A DNA stretch of 64,000 bases from Aphidius gifuensis (lineage: Eukaryota; Arthropoda; Insecta; Hymenoptera; Braconidae), in contig NC_057792.1 of the NCBI RefSeq assembly GCF_014905175.1, forward strand, positions 7,564,001 to 7,628,000, in the 5' to 3' direction. The notes under the pieces are model-generated. The model was not told the DNA's origin. It saw nothing but the letters and a program-made list of their open reading frames with translations, and made no database searches. Shown piece by piece: positions 37,168-48,931 of the stretch. Every line of letters starts with the position of its first letter. Position 1 is the stretch's first letter. The position numbers and the translations under genes are program-made.

Positions 37168-39998
37168 ATGGTACGGAAATGTATTGTCCTCAACTGTCAA
37201 TCATCAAAGGGGAATAAAAATAATATTTCTCTTTTTCATGTTCCAAAGGTAGAATTTCAATGAAATATATTATACAAGCATATATATATTCATTTTACAT
37301 TTAAATTTGCATTTAACATATTCTTAACAACTTTAGGATCCTCAACTTTTTGATGCTTGGAAATCAAATCTTCCAATGCTACGGAAACCTCTCAGTGTAT
37401 TAAGTTTGGTTTGTGAAAAACATTTTCATCCAAGTGATGTTCTGTCACAATATACTCAAAAATTACCTTCAGAAACGTGGATATATCCTCGTAGTAAAAA
37501 AGGACTGAAACCTAAGGCTGTCCCTATATCTTCAGACGTCTGTTCAACTCCAGATAATACAATATTACAGGTTGATAACGAGACAAGAAAAGCAAATGAT
37601 GAAGTACCAAATGAATCTAATATTGATGCACCAATTGATTCTTATGTTCATGCATCCATTGATTCTGATGTTAATGTACCAGATGAGCATGAATTTTATG
37701 TACCAATTCAATGTAATGTTCATGAACAAATTGACTCTGATGTTCATGTACCAGATGAGCATGAATTTGATGTACCAATGCAATGTTATGTTCATGAACA
37801 AATTGACTCTGATGTTCATGCACCAACTAAATCATCATTACATACGATACATGCGTCAACTCAGACTGTAGACCATGAAGACATGGAAATTCAAGAACTA
37901 CCAACTGAACACTGTAAAGTGCCATTTACTTTTGATTCTCTACTCAATAACCTGAATAATATAAAATATCCTGGAAATTGTGACTGGGCTCATACTGTAG
38001 CCCCTGATAAAAAAACAGTAATTTTTGTATCGGTTCCAACTGATAATATATTGCGTCGAGTGGAAATATATGATAATTTAAATTCTCGGGTTTTGATGGA
38101 GTTTGTTCATGTACATCAAGATTATTTGCAGCATAATTTCAAAAATATGAGTCAAGTCGTTGATTATTTAACAACAATTTATAATTGGAAACTCTGTGCC
38201 ACTTTAAAAGATACTGGAAGGTAAATTGTTTTAACTGAATACATTATACAATCCCGAGGAACGAAATTTATATATATCTTTATATACCTTTATATATTCA
38301 CATATAACTTTATAAAATTTTATAAAATTTTATATAATTTTATATAATTATATAAAAATTTGAAGAATTTTTAAACTCTCTATATATAATTATATACAAC
38401 TTTATAAGGTTATATACAGCTATATATAATTTTATAAAGTTATATATAAATGTGTACAAAGTTGTGAACGATTTGTGTATAAGTATATATAATTATATAA
38501 AGCTATATATTTCTATATGTAGCTGTATAAAGTTTCATATAGTTTTATAAAAGTATATAAACTTGTATATGAATATACGAAGATATTTTTACCCAAGGAA
38601 CGATCGTTATAAAGGTATATAAAGTTATATATAGTTATATACAATTGTATGAAGATATATACAATTGTATATGACTATATATAACTTTATAAGGTTATAT
38701 ATAGCTATATAGCAGTATAAATAAGTTTTATACATGTACAGTTTTATATAATTATATTAACCTTTATAGAACATAATATTTATAAATTAGTGAACCAAGT
38801 TACAAATAATAAAATAGAGCGAGTTCATATATTCGCTGGCTTCTTTAATTGGAATAATGTGTTCTATTCAGTTCAACAGCATCATGAACGAAAATGATAG
38901 GTTACTATCGAAAAAGGTCAATAAGTATAATAAGTATGTAAGCAAAGAAGGTATAATAAGGTAAATAGAGTTTACACGGAAAAAAATTTCATCAAATTTT
39001 ACTATGCTGCCACATTACCAAGAACTATCTTTGACTATTAAAAATTTACTATTTTAACGAAAAAACAATTGTAGTCTTGAAAAATTAAAATGTACCATAG
39101 CAATTTTCTTACGTTTTTTTGCTATTTTGATGAAAAAATTACAACGCATAAAGAAATTTTACAGAAACCAAATTTAAAATCCAGCCTAAAATTACATTGC
39201 AGCATAGCAAAATATTTTGCTTTGTATATTTATAAATTTACTCTGCTGTTGTGGACAAAATTAAAATGATCTCTGAAAATTTACAATGTCGCGTAATTTT
39301 AATAACAATAACATATTTAAAATTACAATGGGGCATAGCAAATTGATGACGGACTCAAAATGTCAACTGCCCCCACTTTTTAGTCAACTGCGCAGGCGTG
39401 ACTTTTGCTTGTTGATGTAAAGCAAATAAATTTTTGTATTCACATGCGTTATCGTGGCGCATCGGGTACTGCGTCGGGTTGGTAACCGAAAGGTATGGGG
39501 TTCAAGTCCTGAGCGTGGACAGTTTTTTATGTCTAAATTTTGCGTTTGACCATTTTAAAATACAGTTACATATACATTTATACAATTTTATATACCTTTA
39601 TACACTTGTATAAAATTGTATGAAGTTTTATATAGTTATATAAAGTTTTATACAACCTGTTATATATAGCTTTATAAATAAAGTGGCAATATAAAACCAT
39701 ATATAACTTTATACAACTTTATAAAATTTTATATAATTATATAAAGTTATATATAAATTTCGTTCCTCGGGATGTATATTATTATTATCTCTTTATATGT
39801 TTACGTTTTAGATTCGTTTTTGATACCGTTTGTGAAGGTATTGTTTCTTGTTGTATTAAACAAGGTATTGGTCGACCACGTTTAAGGTGCATGTCTTGTG
39901 TTATAAAATTAGAATCCAAGAAGTATCGAAAACCTCCACCAACTACTACAGTAAAAAAAGTCTTAAAAAAAAAGATCTTGCAGCAGAAGGTGATTTAA
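37168..39998 (+). CDS. THAP-domain protein encoded by the P-type element, three exons
   Basis: Exons 37168-37248, 37337-38220, 39812-39998; GT-AG and phases consistent; 383 aa. An N-terminal THAP zinc finger is clear: MVRKCIVLNC (C-x4-C), FHVPK, DAWKSNLP (conserved Trp), VCEKHF (C-x2-H), then KPKAVP, the diagnostic AVP box. Next is a spacer with about three tandem copies of a roughly 25-residue unit (IDSDVHVPDEHEF-VP-QCYVHEQ). A C-terminal region follows (DWAHTVAPDKKTVIFVSVP, HNFKNMSQVVDYLTTIYNW, GRPRLRCMSCVIKLESKKYRKPP) that I cannot place. THAP domains bind transposon ends in P transposases. No RNase-H-like DDE core or GTP-binding region is visible, and 383 aa is about half a P transposase. 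It could act as a DNA-binding regulator of the family (inference). Confidence 0.75.
38253..39771. mobile_element. 1.5-kb AT-palindrome element inserted in the THAP-gene intron
   Basis: Ends CCCGAGGAACGAAATTTATATATA at 38,253 and the complement TATATATAAATTTCGTTCCTCGGG ending 39,771. Both sides contain long runs built from TATATAACTTTATAAAGTTATATA words, which are self-complementary. Removing it leaves a normal 72-bp intron (38,221-38,252 plus 39,772-39,811), so it is an insertion. The central 38,970-39,370 section has unrelated A/T-rich DNA with repeated 'AAATTTACTATG'/'AAAATTACAATG'-like words. A tRNA-like stretch is at 39,449-39,522. No ORF. Confidence 0.75.
39449..39522 (+). ncRNA. tRNA-like sequence (Thr-GGT-type anticodon loop), probably SINE head or pseudo-tRNA
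   Basis: Contains an A-box-like GTGGCGCATCGGGTA, an anticodon-loop-like TCGGGTTGGTAACCGA (loop TTGGTAA, anticodon GGT), and an intact B box GGTTCAAGTCC, followed by T6 at 39,523-39,528 (a pol III terminator type). The acceptor and T stems do not pair well by eye and one anticodon-stem base is unpaired, so a functional tRNA is unlikely. Confidence 0.4.
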
Positions 39999-40494
39999 GC
40001 AAAAGGTAAAGTGCCATTAAATTATTATTATTATATAAACATGACCTAAGATCTCAAATTTTAAGCTTTTTCATAATTTTTCGTATGCGAATACACTTTG
40101 TCATCGTTACAATGATATTCATTTATCATCAAATAGAGAAAAGACTCAAATGTATACAAAAATAGCAAAATTATAGTAGGTATTAATATTTGCAACGAGC
40201 AAAAAAATGTAATGATTCATTCAAACTACATAAAAAAAAAAAATGTAAACATCGGTAATTATAATTTTTTAATAATTATATACTTAGATTTTTCACATTA
40301 TCGTGTATTCATGAGAGTGCCAAAAATGTAAACATGGGGCTGACGGAGCACAAGCGCCATCACTGGCAAAAAAAGGTACTGACTTGCTCCATTTCGTGAG
40401 CTTCACCAACAGCCTATGCTTTAACAGCCTATGCTTGTAGACCTCCATGGGGTTAACTTAACACCAGACTTCATCCCTGGGATCCATTCGTAAT

Positions 40495-41125
40495 AGGTGC
40501 TTTCTTTTGGGTATTTTATTCCTATTTATTTTTGCGCATGCGTGGTTGAATGCGCAGTCAGCAAAAAGTCAGTTTGCAATAGCGTAGTACATGAGTGGCT
40601 AGGGAGCGTTCGATAGCTGCAGTCCGATTCACAGGGCAAATTTCTTACAATTTAGGACTTTTTTTTGCCGCTAATGGCGCTTGTAAATTTTTTTTTATAT
40701 AGATTTCACATACAAAAGCTCCACAAGCGCCGCCAGTGGAGGAAAAAAGCCCTAAAGACCTGTGAATTAGACTGCTGGCCGAGGCCAAAAATCCGGCCAA
40801 TTTTTCATCATGGTTTATTTTATATGTTCGTAGTGTCAGCACTGCTACATTATAATTTCAAATATTTAAATGGGATTATCTCATAGCAATTTTTGGTTTA
40901 TCAAGTTGTCTTTCTGTTGGCTCAGGCCGAGACCCTCGGCCAGCTATCGAACGCTCCCCTAGATCAGCTATGTTTTAATTCTTATTTTTTAAGAATTAAA
41001 ATTTATTGAAAATTCACCTTTATTTGTTCGATGCCACTGTTCTCTCCTCATGTTTGCATAATATGCGTATATGTATGATCATGCTCATTGAAGTGAAAAA
41101 AATAAACATCTAAAAAAAAGCACCT
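40495..41125. mobile_element. Family-A MITE split by nested MITEs G and F
   Basis: Outer family-A element AGGTGCTTTCTTTTGGGT...AAAAAAAAGCACCT. It is interrupted at 40,601-40,960 by element G (ends AGGGAGCGTTCGATAGCTG / CAGCTATCGAACGCTCCCCT). G itself contains a family-F MITE at about 40,619-40,776 (GCAGTCCGATTCACAGGGCA...CCTGTGAATTAGACTGCTGG). Insertion order: A, then G, then F. Confidence 0.8.
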
Positions 41126-41297
41126 GCTATCTTGAAGATCCGAAAAAATGAGAGTTTGTGAACGGACCCTAGAGCCGGTGAGTTGAAGTGCGTGGTGATA
41201 AAAACTGCGCATTACGTAGTGCGCAGTACATGAGTAAAAGTAGTGCACTCTAGATAGCCACCATAATTTATGCAACAAAATGTTACCACTGGAATAA

Positions 41298-41762
41298 GAG
41301 CTCAAACTAGGTGCTTTCTTTTGTGTATTTATTCTTTTTCCTGTTTATTTTCGCGCATGCGCAGTTAAATGCAGCGTAGGACATAAAGAGCTGGATCAGC
41401 CATGTTTTAATTTTTATGTTTTAAGAATTATTTGTTTCGACGCCACTGCTCTCTCCTTAATTTTGCATGATTTACGCATGTGTATGATCATGCGCATTAA
41501 AGTGAAAAAAAAAATACACAAAAGAAAGCACCTACTCACGACAAGCAACATTTTGATTGTAAAACGCACTGAGCATGCGCAACAAGTTGGGTTGTGTCGA
41601 ACTCATAAATATGGCCGTTTTAATTCCCATAAAGCTAGTGATATGTACCCAGTTGACGTGATTTTTCTAGTAATTTTACGTACTGCGCATGTTCAGAACG
41701 CTCAGAATTATGTCGGCTATGTTTACAAGCGAAACGTTGCTTGTCGTGAGTTTGAGCCCTTA
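41298..41762. mobile_element. Family-B MITE split by a family-A MITE with ACT target duplication
   Basis: Family B ends: CTCAAACTCACGACAAGCAACATTTTG and the complement CGTTGCTTGTCGTGAGTTTGAGCCC. The A element (AGGTGC...GCACCT, about 41,309-41,532) sits between CTCAAACT and ACTCACGAC. Compared with intact B ends, this shows ACT on both sides, a 3-bp target duplication. Confidence 0.75.
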
Positions 41763-42106
41763 GAGATCCTAGAGAAATAATTAAATTATTAAATTTATAC
41801 ATTGAATATGAGTAGATATGGGAAGAGGCAAAACACTATAGATTTTTATATTTTGATTTTTATTAATCGATTTAATGTTGCCAAATACAACCGTTATACA
41901 TATTTCAAAAAAAAATTTGAGTTGGTACACTAAATACCCAAAATTGATATTTAAAATTGAAAATTGCGCAACAGCATGTGCACAATTCGATACGGAAATC
42001 TTTGAATATTTCCGTAAAACATCACTTCTGGGTAGAGAATCATCTATGGATCCACTCTACTGTGCCGTCAATAGCAGCCCTGGAGAGTCAACTATGTACT
42101 TTGTAT

Positions 42107-43549
42107 TCACCTGAACATTCTCAGGAAAAACTGGCTAAAACGTGTGACGACAGTTCTTAGGTAAACCATAAACAGAGACATGATTGAGTTAAACCTGTTG
42201 CCGCCTTTTGTAGCACTCTTTAGAGAGGAAAATTTTACCATTTCTCCTTCAAGATCAACAACAGCTTTATCAACAATTTCTACACAATATGATCCATATT
42301 GATCAGGTTTTGTAAGGAGTTTTATCAATTGCGAATCACCTAAACGACTTTCGACAAATACAACATCATTGTCAAAATATGTTATACACTCAGGAATGCT
42401 GACTTCACCCAAAAATTCAAATTTTAAATCCTTTATGACAGTGGTACCGTCAGGTTTTCTTTCTTGTTCGAGACATAATATGAATAGATTACCAGCCATG
42501 TCACCAAGCAAATAACGTAGACCTTGTGCATCAATTTTGGCATAACATGTTATTGGACTGTATTTGAGTATTGGTGGAACAATTGCAACCCAAGAAGGGC
42601 CATGATCATGATAAAGTATACTCTCTTGACCGATGAATATTGCTCCACATGTTGGAGATGGCACTCCTATAACCATCCTTGTTTCACGCTCAACACTCTC
42701 CTTCCAGAGTTCTTTCACAAATTTTTTGTCACGCAGGGATATTTCGTGAGTTTTTACCCGACGATCATCTATGTCTTGATGAATTATGACCACCGTTGGG
42801 TTGGCACAGCCATGAAGAAAATCAACATTTATAACTAGCTGTTCATCCATACGTATTGATGATGCCTTTAGCTCTGGGTTAGCTTTCTCAAGTGGTATTA
42901 TTGTAAAGAAACCATCATACAATCGAAGACCAATAACTCTTGCTTCTGGATCAATAACTGCTTTGATATCTGCATTCTCTAACGGTTGACTAATGCTGTC
43001 AGCAACATTACCAGTTGCTTTTTTTATTATTTCCATGTCTTCACCCACCCCAGAACACTCAAGTATCATGGCATCATATGTTGTTGTAAGAAGAAAAAGC
43101 AAATCTTTTTTTTCATGCTGAAAATTGATTAATATTATTATTCAATTTCGAAAATATATTTTTTATATAATAAACTAAAAATTATTTTTGTTTTTATTAA
43201 ATACTTACAAGAGGTCGGAATATTTTAATGACCGATATTTCTCCATGAATTTCAATTCCTTTGAGTGGTCGTAAACCTTCTGGTGTAAGTAGGTAGATTT
43301 CTAATTTTGTATCCTTAGCCAAAATAAGATTTGAATCTGTTGATGATGTAAAATTGCCTAAAAATAATTAAAAACATTTGGATTAGTATACTTGTAAGCT
43401 TAAGGCGAGCTTTTGTTATTTGAAATTGATCTTGATTTCTCTTTGTTATTAACAGAACTATGTTGAGCAATGAGATAACAACAAGTATTCTTACCTGAAA
43501 CACAAGCTGTTACTGCTGTTGGTTGATGAACTGTTACAACGTGAGCCAT
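42107..43549 (-). pseudogene. DDB1-like gene, truncated after the first propeller region
   Basis: DDB1 is the adaptor of CUL4 ubiquitin ligases and a DNA-damage sensor (family about 1,140 aa). Exons on minus: 43549-43495, 43357-43209, 43117-42107, GT-AG, phases consistent, about 404 codons to the stop. Clear similarity: VVTVHQPTAVTACVSGNFTS, LAKDTKLEIYLLTPEGLRPLKG, DPEARVIGLRLYDG, FLHGCANPTVVIIHQD, VKTHEISLRDKKF, GAIFIGQESILYHD, RYLLGDMAGNLFIL, VFVESRLGDSQLIKL. Similarity fades at about VVDLEGEMV (near 42,240). The remaining frame is unlike DDB1, and repeats follow, so the BPB/BPC propellers and CTD are missing. The sequence is also quite diverged. It is either a truncated paralogue (possibly expressed as a partial BPA-like protein) or a decaying duplicate; I favour the latter. 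Confidence 0.75.
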
Positions 43550-43612
43550 TATTTAAGTGGTATGATATAACAAAATCAGTAATTATTAATTATAAACTTT
43601 ATATTTAGCTTA

Positions 43613-44160
43613 TTAACCTTTCACTTTGTTAATTGTTAAATTAGTTAGTAAATGCAATATACAACACGTGGCTTTATGATAAACGTGATGCAATGTGATG
43701 AATCTAGTATGGAATATGCGCATATGATAGAATAGGTTGGAACCTTGGAACATGTGCTTTTTTTCACATGTGGTTATCCCCACTTTAAATGATCCCCCTC
43801 TATTTTTTTCCCTTTCTTTTTTAACTTGCGTGAAATTAGAAGCGCAATAGGAGCGGTCTTTGCACTCTTTGGACTTGGGGCCCATTTGAAAACTGACTCA
43901 GAAGCCCGGAAGTTCAAGATTGCGATCATAGAAAACTTTTGATATTTTGTTGTGGTAGCCATGATTTTTTTTATTTACAAAACAATTTGAAATTGTGATG
44001 ACAGTTGAGAGGTGATCTACCGGATCTTGCGATAAACAAAAATGTGCAAGAACTAATTAAATATCAATAAATTAATAATATGGAAATTAAATTAAGGCAA
44101 TAATTAAACACAATTATGATAAATATTAATTTAATGTTTATAATTTTTTTCTCTTCTAGA
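43613..44160. repeat. Intergenic with dispersed repeat fragment
   Basis: 43,895-43,975 (CCCGGAAGTTCAAGATTGCGATCATAGAAAA..TTTTGTTGTGGTAGCCATGATTTTT) is closely matched at 55,370-55,440, inside another element. Small ORFs overlap it but carry no recognisable domain. 44,041-44,150 matches 57,360-57,480, part of the PPM1G segmental duplication. Confidence 0.5.
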
Positions 44161-44817
44161 AGTGGAACAACTTGAAATCATTGAGCACTTTACAGTTAAT
44201 TGAATTTACAAAGAAAAAAAGAAAATTAAAATTTAACTTTGGGTCTCTTATCTTTCATGTTGTCGATAATAGATATATTTAATAAGCTGCAAAAAGAAAT
44301 AGTTTTAAACCAGAATAAGTGAATAATCATTTTCTTCTGATAAAAATTTATATAATTTTGTTTATTTTAATTTTTCGATACATCAACATTATTATAATTA
44401 TTTTTTTCTTTTTGTGTGTGTACTGTTGAGACTGGCTAATGTACGAATATGTGTAAGCTAAAGACAAATAACCAAGTTGTATAGTTTTTACATTTTTTAT
44501 TTCTTCAAAACAATTATTAGAGAATTTTTCTTATTCTCAAAAGGCACATTTTTTTATCTTTCATATGGTTTCAAAATATTTTTCAGATAATTATCTGTAT
44601 GTATGTTTGTGATAACGTCAAATATCTAATAATAATTGAAAATTTCGATTTCAAGTGATTCTTATAATTCACGAAGAAACTACAAAGTTTACATCCGCAT
44701 CAGCCAAAATTGTTATTTAATCTATAAAATTTTGTTAGGAAAATAAAACGAAAAAAAAAAAGCATTATTATTGTAAAAATAAGAAATATTTTTGAAATAC
44801 AATTCTATCACCTTAAA

Positions 44818-47217
44818 TTACTTTTTTAAATTATTTATTTTTCTTTTTTTCTTTTTTGTACCTTCAACTTCGTTATTTTCAATATTATTTTTTGGAATCA
44901 GTGTTGAATTTTTAAATTTAACAATAATTGTTGTCATATTGTCACAGCCTAATTGAGCACCACGTGTGTCTGGAGCTAAGCAGTGGTCAAAAAGCTATAA
45001 GTTAAAAAACGAAAAAAAAAGTATTGATTACTAATGCTTCAAATTCAGACAAGATTAAATATAAACATGTATTGAATGTAAATAGTGTATCTTACCTCTT
45101 CACAAACTTTTGAAATATTATCTCCAGCATCATTGATTTTCTTTTTGACGAACTTCACGACTTCAGAACTAGACATAGAATTCCAAATGCCATCACAAGC
45201 CAAGATAAGAAATTCATCTCTTTTCGGATCAATTAAAATATGTCTAATATCAGGAAGTGCTGAAATCATTTGATCTTCAGGTGGAAGTTCTGTATTTTGT
45301 TTGTATTGATGATCACCAATTGCTCTTGAAAGATTAAGATTGCCATTGACTCTTCCCTGCCAAGTTACTTCACCACCAGCTCTTTCAATTCTCTTCATTT
45401 CTTCTGTATCTTTAGGTTTATGATCTAAACTGAGCTCGAGTGCTTTACCATCACGACATAAGACACATCTCGAATCACCAGCATTTGCAACATACAAGTT
45501 TTCACCATGAAGAAGTGCAACAATAGCAGTACAACCCGACTTTGAGCCTGGTTCTAAAGATGAGTTATTTTGAGCTTCATCATCATCGTCATCATCATCG
45601 TCATTGATATCACAGCTTGATTTATCTTCACCATTAATGTCAGCCTTAATTTTTGATGATACTTGTTCATTAACATCTCCGGAACTGTCAGGCAATTCTT
45701 CTTTTTTATCAGCTTTACTTGTCTCCCATGAACTTGAACTGCCTGAACATGATGGATTTTTATCTTTAGCTTTTCTACATCGAAAGTATGAATTTGAAAT
45801 ATTTTTTTTGGAGCAACGTTTCTTTTTAGATTCATCTGATTTAGGTCTATATTGACCAATAAGTTGTTCAAGTGGAATTTCAGCTTTCATCCCTAAATGA
45901 CTGACTTTATCAGAATCACATGTTTCAGCTATTTCAGTATCAGATACTTTTGTTTTTGCTATTTTTTTCAGAATTTTTATGATTTCTGGTTTTTTTAGTG
46001 TTGCATCAAAACCGAGGAAAGCATCAATCAAGGCTTGCCTAACATCACCACGTTTATAAGCATCGGTTTCCTTGATAAATTCAGGCAATTTTTGGGAACA
46101 ATACTGAGCAACCTCATGACCCGAATGGCCATCATAAACAGCAAATAATGAGGCATTATGATCGAAGTTTATGCAGCAATTGTGAGCGTCCTGAAAGAAA
46201 ATATAATAATTTTAATTTTTATGGAGATTAGATGATCGTAAGTCGTAACTCTGACGATTTTTAAAAAGCGGGAAACATATTCTTATTTGCATTTATAATC
46301 AATTGGTTAGAAGAAAATTTTTCATTATCAAGAGTAATAATAAATATACATCACGCATAAAAAATATTTTTAATCAAGCTTATACTCTGGTGAAGAATTC
46401 TCCTTTGCAGATATTTGGAGCAATACTCTGGTAGAAAAAAATTTCTCCGGATTTTCTCTAGATTTTTTCGGACGATCATTTATTCAGATTTTCTCTCGGG
46501 ATTTTCTTGGAAATAAATTCCTCATTTATTTTTCCTATGTAAACTTTCATTTCTGGTTTTTTTAATTGATTTTTCTCTTTTTTTATTTGTTGGTTTTTTT
46601 TTGAGCAAAAATTCCGGAGATCTTATGAAAATATGGTCTGGAAATTACCGCTCGTAAATATCTCCAGAAGTCTCAAAAATAATAAATTTCGAAAATTCTT
46701 ATATATATTTCTCTATAGATTCGTGTTATTGCACAGTTTATGTTTTTTAAGTAAACAAAGGATAATATTATTAGTCGATTATTTTTTTATATATCAATAA
46801 TAAGTATAAGTGAATAAATTTTTATTGCGATAACAAAAATGGCAAATAACGCAGAGTCAGAGCTGCCACAAAAAAAAAAAAATATTAAACAGTGAAGTTC
46901 GCCAACTTGGAGAATCCAACCGAACTGAACCGAACAATGGTTTTGGGACCCTAATAGTACACGGAGAGTGTGTCATGTGTGTTACCACGTGGTCACACAG
47001 ACACGTAATTGTTGTGATCTTCTTCTGCCAGTCTCACTCTAATACTAAACCAAGTGGCAACTATATATTATTAATTTGATATGATTAAGTAAATTTTAAT
47101 ATCTACCTCTTGACTTTTTCTCCATCCTTGCATAGAACTCGCGCCAAACACCACATTCTTTCCTATCCCGTGAGTCGAGATTTTTTTTGTTATTGGCTTT
47201 GAAAGATATGACCCCAT
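44818..47217 (-). CDS. Ppm1G: PPM1G-type PP2C phosphatase, copy A (apparently parental), three exons
   Basis: Nuclear Mg2+/Mn2+ PP2C family member; PPM1G acts on splicing and chromatin substrates (family knowledge). Exons on minus: 47217-47107, 46190-45096, 44994-44818; GT-AG, phase 0; 460 aa (human 546). MGSYLSKP start; GASSMQGWRKSQEDAHN (motif 1, with K for R/V), FAVYDGHSGHEVA, the family-specific mid-insert (IPLEQLIGQY as in PPM1G), acidic DDDDDDDDD, SGCTAIVALLHG, VANAGDSRCVL, NGNLNLSRAIGDH, LPPEDQMISALPDI, ILACDGIWNSMSSSEVV, LAPDTRGAQLGCDNMTTII. The C-terminus is a Lys-rich NLS-like KKKKRK. Intron 1 (46,191-47,106) is enlarged by a degenerate MITE. Copy A keeps the mid-insert lost from B and C, so it is likely the source copy. 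Confidence 0.93.
46425..46730. repeat. Degenerate family-H MITE in PPM1G-A intron 1
   Basis: CTGGTAGAAAAAAATTTCTCCGGATTTTC...AAAATTCCGGAGATCTTATG...ATATCTCCAGAAGTCTC resembles the 48,009-48,727 element. It accounts for most of the extra length of this intron relative to copies B and C (about 215 bp). Confidence 0.65.
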
Positions 47218-48008
47218 GTTTTTTAATTTCCAGCAGATTTTGTCTAACTATTAACGCACTAATAATAATATTAACTTTATACACTTTTTTTGTACAACGT
47301 GCAGCAGCAGCGTTGCCAGACTGATGCACAGAATCAGACAAAATTTTCTGTAGAGACTGTAGAGGACTCACGAAAAATCTGTATTATCTGTATTTTTCTC
47401 TGTACTACTTTAGTTTATTATTATTATTTTTTTTTTTTCAAGCTACTCAACCGGTAAAGTACAGACCTAGAATATCGTTTAATGGAGCAATTTAAATTAA
47501 TTTACGTATTATAGGTATAATATTAATAAATGTATGAAAAAAATAAATACGAGAAGTTTTATTTATTTAACAAGTATTCAATACCCAAAATATATAAATT
47601 CATGCGTTACACAAGTTTTTTTTAACGTAATAAAACTCATTTAATTTTTATGTATATTATTTCAAACTATATATACAACTGTAAATACAACTATATATAA
47701 TATATATACACAATATAGTTATAATATATATATACAACTATATATAGGTACAACTGTATATTAGACCACTCAAAAAAAAAAAAAATATTTCGAGCTTACG
47801 CGTCAATCGAAGGAGGTCTGCGAAAACCTCAAAATTCGGGCCTCTTATCTTTTAGGATTACGTTTGTTTATTTTCGGCAATTAACTTATGTGAGTTGTGT
47901 CGTTTCTAGATGAAAAGTTATATCACAACTTTTTGTTAAGTTCTATATATTCATATTTAATAGAAAAGTATTATTATATTGATTAATACAAATATTCATT
48001 TTACACGA
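47218..48008. other. Upstream flank of PPM1G-A; AT microsatellite
   Basis: Contains 47,650-47,760, a run of TATATATACAACTATATATA-type repeats. No supported gene. Confidence 0.5.
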
Positions 48009-48727
48009 CCCTGGTAGAAATAATCTCTCCGGATTTCTCCATATTTCTCCGGATTTTCTCCGGATTTTTTTGGAAAAAAATTCCCTGAGTGGAAATTTCG
48101 GTCTGATTCGGATCCAGGTTGGATCCGGTTTATCTGATTACATATCCGAATCGGATCAGGCTGGCCGGATCCGATTCGGACTGAAAATGTAACGCCGGCT
48201 GGGCTCCGAATCGGATCCGGTTACAATAAGGACACCATGGGTAAATGGGATATCAAATTATGTAGAATAGAAAAACTTGATATGATTAATACTATATATA
48301 TGCAACAATGTATTTCATATTATCAAAAAATAAAATGACATTCTGAAATTAATTTTTTTTTTTTTTCAAATACTTCTAAGTTGGATCCGTTTCAAATCAG
48401 GGAAACCGGACCCGGCTTACCTTAGCCAAGCCTGACCATATCCGGAGGTTAACTTTGAAAAAAAAAATGAAGTCCGATTAAAGTCCGGCAATCCGGATCC
48501 GATTTGGATCAGGAAAGGGTAAGGAAAACCGGATCCGGCTAGCCTGAGCCAAACCTGACTGAACCCGGAATAACTTGTTTGTTGGTTTTTTAAAGCGAAA
48601 ATTCCGGAAAAAATCCGGAGATATTAAGAAAGTAGTCTAGAGATTACTCCGTTAATATTAAATATCTCCGGAAGTCTCAATTGCGTAGAAATCCGGAGAA
48701 AATTCGGAGAGATTTTTTCCACCAGGG
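48009..48727. mobile_element. Family-H element with CCCTGGTAGAAATAATCTCTCCGG ends
   Basis: 719-bp inverted-repeat element; the left end's complement closes it (CGGAGAGATTTTTTCCACCAGGG). The interior is rich in (A)TCCGGAT and GGATCCGG words, including GGCCGGATCCGATTCGGACTGAAAATGTAACGCCGGCT, which recurs at 50,262-50,300. No ORF. Confidence 0.75.
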
Positions 48728-48931
48728 AAAGTATAATTATATTCATGAATACAAATAATATATACATTAATAAATTATTATTTAAATAGAAAAAAATTAT
48801 AGTCAAGTGCTCCAAGTTGCACCCTAAGTGTTCCGTAGGATTTTTCTTTTTTCAATTTTTTTTCTAACGTTCGATTTTTTTTTTTGTTTTTATTTTAAAA
48901 TAGATGACTTTACAATTGGGCCCTGTAAGAA

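Larger units (their letters stand above)
36739..40449 (+). mobile_element. 3.7-kb P-superfamily-type transposon with 8-bp target duplication
   Basis: Left end CATGGAGGTCTACAAG at 36,739; right end CTTGTAGACCTCCATG ending 40,449. Perfect 8-bp direct repeats GGGTTAAC flank it (36,731-36,738 and 40,450-40,457). Strong subterminal inverted repeats lie at 36,808-36,865 and 40,332-40,389 (GAGCAAGTCAGTAC...TTTTTGCCAGTGATGGCGCTTGTGCTC...CCCCATGT). It carries a THAP-domain gene and, inside that gene's second intron, a second inverted-repeat element. The 8-bp duplication plus THAP coding fits P-type elements. The lack of a visible catalytic core makes it non-autonomous or a variant lineage. Confidence 0.85.

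Noticed and set aside
37565..37819. ORFs on both strands over the THAP-gene tandem repeat
   Set aside because: Shadows of the repeated DNA encoding the about 25-residue units.
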